Positions 13,292 through 15,608 of a stretch of 15,608 nucleotides of DNA are shown here, in pieces; the first letter of the stretch is position 1; each line of letters begins with the position of its first letter. The DNA comes from CAYLOP01 sp964385305 (GTDB lineage Bacteria > Chloroflexota > Anaerolineae > Anaerolineales > E44-bin32): NCBI GenBank assembly GCA_964385305.1, contig CAYLOP010000067.1, positions 1-15,608 on the forward strand, read 5' to 3'. Made by a program: the position numbers and the translations under genes. The notes under the pieces are model-generated. The model did not search any database. It saw only the letters and a program-made list of their open reading frames with translations, and was not told the origin of the DNA.

Positions 13292-14881
13292 TCATGCTGG
13301 GGCGAAGGTGTCACCAAGCACATCCGTTACTGCCTCAATAAGCGCTCCTGAGAGAATGTCGTTGGCGAGCAATTCGATCTCATAGGTGATTGAGCGATCG
13401 GCGCCGTGGAAAGGGATCTTGTTACGAACGAATTGATGAACAACCGATGTTCCTTTCCCGAGTTTGAGATTTGGATTTTCCTTGTGGCGGAGATCGATCG
13501 CGCGGGTTGAGGAGAGAAGCTCAATAGCAAGAACATTGGCTAAATTTGACAGGATCTGTGTGAGATGCCTGGCTGCTGTCGTGGAGTTCGCGTTAAAATC
13601 CTCTTGCCCTGCGGACGTCGGAAGAGAATGAATTGAATCAGGCGTTGAGAGGGTTTGGTTCTCAAGAGCAAGCGAAGCGGCCACGTATTGAAGCATCATA
13701 AATCCCGAATGCAAGCCGGCTTCTTCATTACATGACACAAGCATGGGTGGCAAACCAGCACTGGTATGCGCATCGGTGAGACGATAAATGCGTCTTTCCG
13801 CCATTGAAGCGATGTTTGTGAGGGAGATCTTGAGGTAATCGGCGGCCAATCCAAGGGGTTCGCCGTGGAAATTCCCGCCCGAGACCGTATCGTCACCGAA
13901 GATGAGGGGATTATCCGTGGCGGAATTGATCTCTCGGGAAACAATGTCATGCACAAAGTCCAATGTTTCCCAGGTCGGGCCCAGTACCTGGGGGGTGCAG
14001 CGCAGGCTATAGGCATCTTGAACTCGATTGTCTGAGTCGATCATCCCCGAACCGCTGGTGAGGGCTCTTATGCGCCTTGCCACAGCCACTTGACCTGGAT
14101 GTGGGCGAGCATCATGCAGGCGTGGGTCAAAAGCATCCGAGACACCAAGGAGAGCTTCGAGCACCATTGAAGCAGTGATTTCGGCGGATAGAAGGGCGCG
14201 TTGGATATCGATACATGCTAAACTGAGAATAGCAGCTGAAAAAGTGGCACCATTCGTAATCGCTAATCCTTCTTTCGGGCCTAATATGATTCGGTCAATG
14301 CCGGCTGAAGCCATCGCCTTCTCGCCATCTAATAGCTCTCCTTTATACCAAGCCCGGCCGGTATATTTTTGATCCTCAAGTGGATGGCGCGTGAAGACAA
14401 GTGCCATATTCGCAAGCGGCGTGAGATCGCCTGATGATCCAAGTGATCCCTGGCAGGGAATGTAAGGTGCAACTTCACGGTTGAGCATCTCGAGCAACGT
14501 TTCGATAATAATAGGTCTAACACCCGAGTAGCCACATGCAAATGTGTTGGCTCGTATCGCCATGGCGGCTCTTACAATGTCCGTTGGGAAAGGTTGACCG
14601 ACGCAAATGGCGTGGCTCAGAACGAGATTTCGCGAAAGGGATGCGGATTGATCGGCATCAATGCGGCGATCGGAGAAGATGCCATAGCCCGTGTTGACAC
14701 CATAGACCGGCACGTCAGCAGCTGCAACCTGGCGGACGGTTTCTGCAGATCGCTCAACACGCTCCACACTCTCTGGAGAAATGCTAACTTTCAGATGATT
14801 GCGGGCTATTGCATGAACATCACCAATGGTCAAGTGCATACCGTCTAGTTGAAGTGAAGGGGAGTCTAGTGTGTGTTTCAT
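13292..14881 (-). CDS. hutH: Histidine ammonia-lyase-like MIO enzyme (aromatic amino acid lyase family)
   Basis: Family members remove ammonia from His, Phe or Tyr without added cofactor, using an MIO group built from three chain residues. Of 529 residues, conserved sites can be matched to P. putida HutH: Y60 in YGVNTGYG, H90 in LVLSHA, N210 in ITNG, QDAYSLR at 288-294, NFHGEP at 337-342, and E427 in GQED. E427 matches the glutamate that favours histidine. Two features differ: the MIO triplet is S149-S150-G151 rather than Ala-Ser-Gly, and QED is followed by F429 rather than the usual His. Histidine is the likeliest substrate, but this is uncertain. AGAGGA lies 9 bases before the ATG. No hutU, hutI or hutG is in the window. 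The gene is a little longer than usual (about 510). Confidence 0.85.
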   Translation of the reverse strand: MKHTLDSPSLQLDGMHLTIGDVHAIARNHLKVSISPESVERVERSAETVRQVAAADVPVYGVNTGYGIFSDRRIDADQSASLSRNLVLSHAICVGQPFPTDIVRAAMAIRANTFACGYSGVRPIIIETLLEMLNREVAPYIPCQGSLGSSGDLTPLANMALVFTRHPLEDQKYTGRAWYKGELLDGEKAMASAGIDRIILGPKEGLAITNGATFSAAILSLACIDIQRALLSAEITASMVLEALLGVSDAFDPRLHDARPHPGQVAVARRIRALTSGSGMIDSDNRVQDAYSLRCTPQVLGPTWETLDFVHDIVSREINSATDNPLIFGDDTVSGGNFHGEPLGLAADYLKISLTNIASMAERRIYRLTDAHTSAGLPPMLVSCNEEAGLHSGFMMLQYVAASLALENQTLSTPDSIHSLPTSAGQEDFNANSTTAARHLTQILSNLANVLAIELLSSTRAIDLRHKENPNLKLGKGTSVVHQFVRNKIPFHGADRSITYEIELLANDILSGALIEAVTDVLGDTFAPA

Positions 14882-14956
14882 GATGATTTATCCTCTTTGA
14901 CGTTTGGAGATGTACAACACAACACCAAGCAATGAGAATGTTTAGAACGGATTGAA

Positions 14957-14986
14957 ATACCTATCGAGGCATTGGGGCGTAGGTAT
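14957..14986. repeat. 7-bp inverted repeat in the hutH / membrane-protein divergent region
   Basis: ATACCTA (14957-14963) and TAGGTAT (14980-14986) are perfect inverted copies, centred about two helical turns apart, in the 224-base gap between divergent genes. The placement suits a regulator-binding site for hutH, whose own promoter I cannot place with confidence. Nothing else was recognised in this gap apart from a weak rightward TATAAC at 15014-15019. Confidence 0.3.
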
Positions 14987-15105
14987 CTGACGTCCCGAGT
15001 CGACCGTGCCAAGTATAACATGCTGCGTGTTCTTTTGGCCTGGAAAAGGTCCGTGGTATGCTATGGCGCACAACATCACATAGCGACGCGAGGAGTAAAT
15101 TTACC

Positions 15106-15608
15106 GTGCCATTAGTTCCAACACTCATTCTTCTTGCTGGATCTGTGCTTGTCTGGGTCACACGTAGAGAGCATGAAAGATTGCAATGGGCGTTAAGTAC
15201 AAGTGCGGTAGTTGTTGCATGGATCGTTACCCTAGGCTTTGTGATATTGCTGCCTATTGAATCCCAAGTTTCTGTGTGGAGGCCCGAAGATCTATTCGCT
15301 TCCAAGATCGTGCTACGTCTCGATCGTGTGAGCTGGAACTTTGTGTATGCAACAGTGACGCTTGCTATGGCGGTTTTTCTCTCCGCACAAGCAAAGAATA
15401 ATCCTCCTAAAGTTGGTATGCGTTGTGTGCTTCTCGTACAGACCGGTTTGGCCATGCTTGCAATGATGGCAGGGAATTTGCTCAGCGTAGCAATCACTTG
15501 GGCGCTAATGGATATTGGAACTTTGGTCCTCATGAAGGATCAATTGGATAACGTTCGTAGTAGCGCTTCTTTGATGGCGAGGACTGCTGCAAATGGCGGT
15601 GGGGTATT
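15106..15608 (+). CDS. N-terminal part of a proton-conducting membrane subunit (complex I NuoL/M/N or Mrp antiporter-like), partial
   Basis: The frame stays open to the right edge, giving 167 codons. It starts with hydrophobic helices (VPTLILLAGSVLVWV; AVVVAWIVTLGFVILLP), then a short loop leading into LRLDRVSWNFVYATVTLAMAV, which resembles the LDxLS segment before the third helix of NuoL/M/N and MrpA/D subunits, and then GNLLSVAITWALMDIGTLV, like their fourth helix. These proteins carry protons through the inner membrane as part of larger complexes; which complex cannot be told from this fragment. The GTG at 15106 has AGGAG 10 bases upstream; an in-frame ATG at 15058 with AAGG upstream is a real alternative. 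The gene is divergent from hutH. Confidence 0.65.
   Translation, partial: MPLVPTLILLAGSVLVWVTRREHERLQWALSTSAVVVAWIVTLGFVILLPIESQVSVWRPEDLFASKIVLRLDRVSWNFVYATVTLAMAVFLSAQAKNNPPKVGMRCVLLVQTGLAMLAMMAGNLLSVAITWALMDIGTLVLMKDQLDNVRSSASLMARTAANGGGV

Noticed and set aside
14961..15533. A 190-codon leftward ORF at the right end
   Set aside because: It is antisense to the rightward membrane-protein frame, is rich in Thr, Ser and Arg without domain pattern, and lacks a ribosome site.
1..15608. CRISPR array, insertion sequence or prophage
   Set aside because: No evenly spaced repeats, transposase-like frames, terminal inverted repeats or phage structural genes were seen.

Overview
The window reads as a gene-dense stretch of a bacterial chromosome. 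The gene content fits the phylum Chloroflexota, perhaps an Anaerolineae-like lineage: a mevalonate-pathway decarboxylase, an M23 peptidase fused to a TIM-barrel-like domain, a compact site-2 protease, a Tat-exported L,D-transpeptidase and a PflX-like radical SAM protein. That placement is inferred from remembered family resemblance, not from a search. No insertion sequence, CRISPR array, phage module or recent-transfer signature was seen, and no gap without a gene exceeds about 250 bases.

Layout. Bases 1-35 hold the first 11 complete codons of a leftward gene, with its own promoter and ribosome binding site. From a divergent consensus promoter at 106-134, radC and a cell-wall M23 peptidase run rightward to 2531. 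From 9665 down to 2551 seven genes run leftward: Tat-exported L,D-transpeptidase, radical SAM protein, diphosphomevalonate/phosphomevalonate decarboxylase, M50 site-2 protease (RseP type), HEAT-repeat protein, AEC-family transporter and a DEDDy exonuclease. The protease-HEAT-AEC part is tight (21-bp gap, then a 4-bp stop/start overlap). Perfect TATAAT boxes before the transpeptidase, the decarboxylase and the protease suggest several transcription units. Two rightward lipoprotein genes (a BMP-like binding protein and a small lipoprotein) fill 9870-11448.

The most notable region is 11447-14881, where leftward genes share a histidine theme: a histidine ammonia-lyase-like gene (hutH-like), then hisS, then tRNA-His. 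Between hutH and hisS lies what looks like a classical translational-transcriptional attenuator. An extended -10 promoter is followed at once by a 27-codon ORF with four His codons in eleven positions, then short competing hairpins, then a 12-bp GC-rich terminator-like stem just ahead of the hisS ribosome binding site. This would couple histidyl-tRNA synthetase expression to charged tRNA-His without a T-box. tRNA-His has its own promoter and a strong terminator hairpin. A 44-codon ORF that overlaps nested inverted repeats sits between hisS and the tRNA.

The right edge (15106-15608) is the start of a rightward membrane protein resembling proton-pumping complex I / Mrp antiporter subunits. It is divergent from hutH.

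Other points: the decarboxylase has Asn in place of the second Lys of the KYWGK motif, which suggests a mevalonate-5-phosphate decarboxylase. The ammonia-lyase has Ser-Ser-Gly where the MIO cofactor normally forms from Ala-Ser-Gly.
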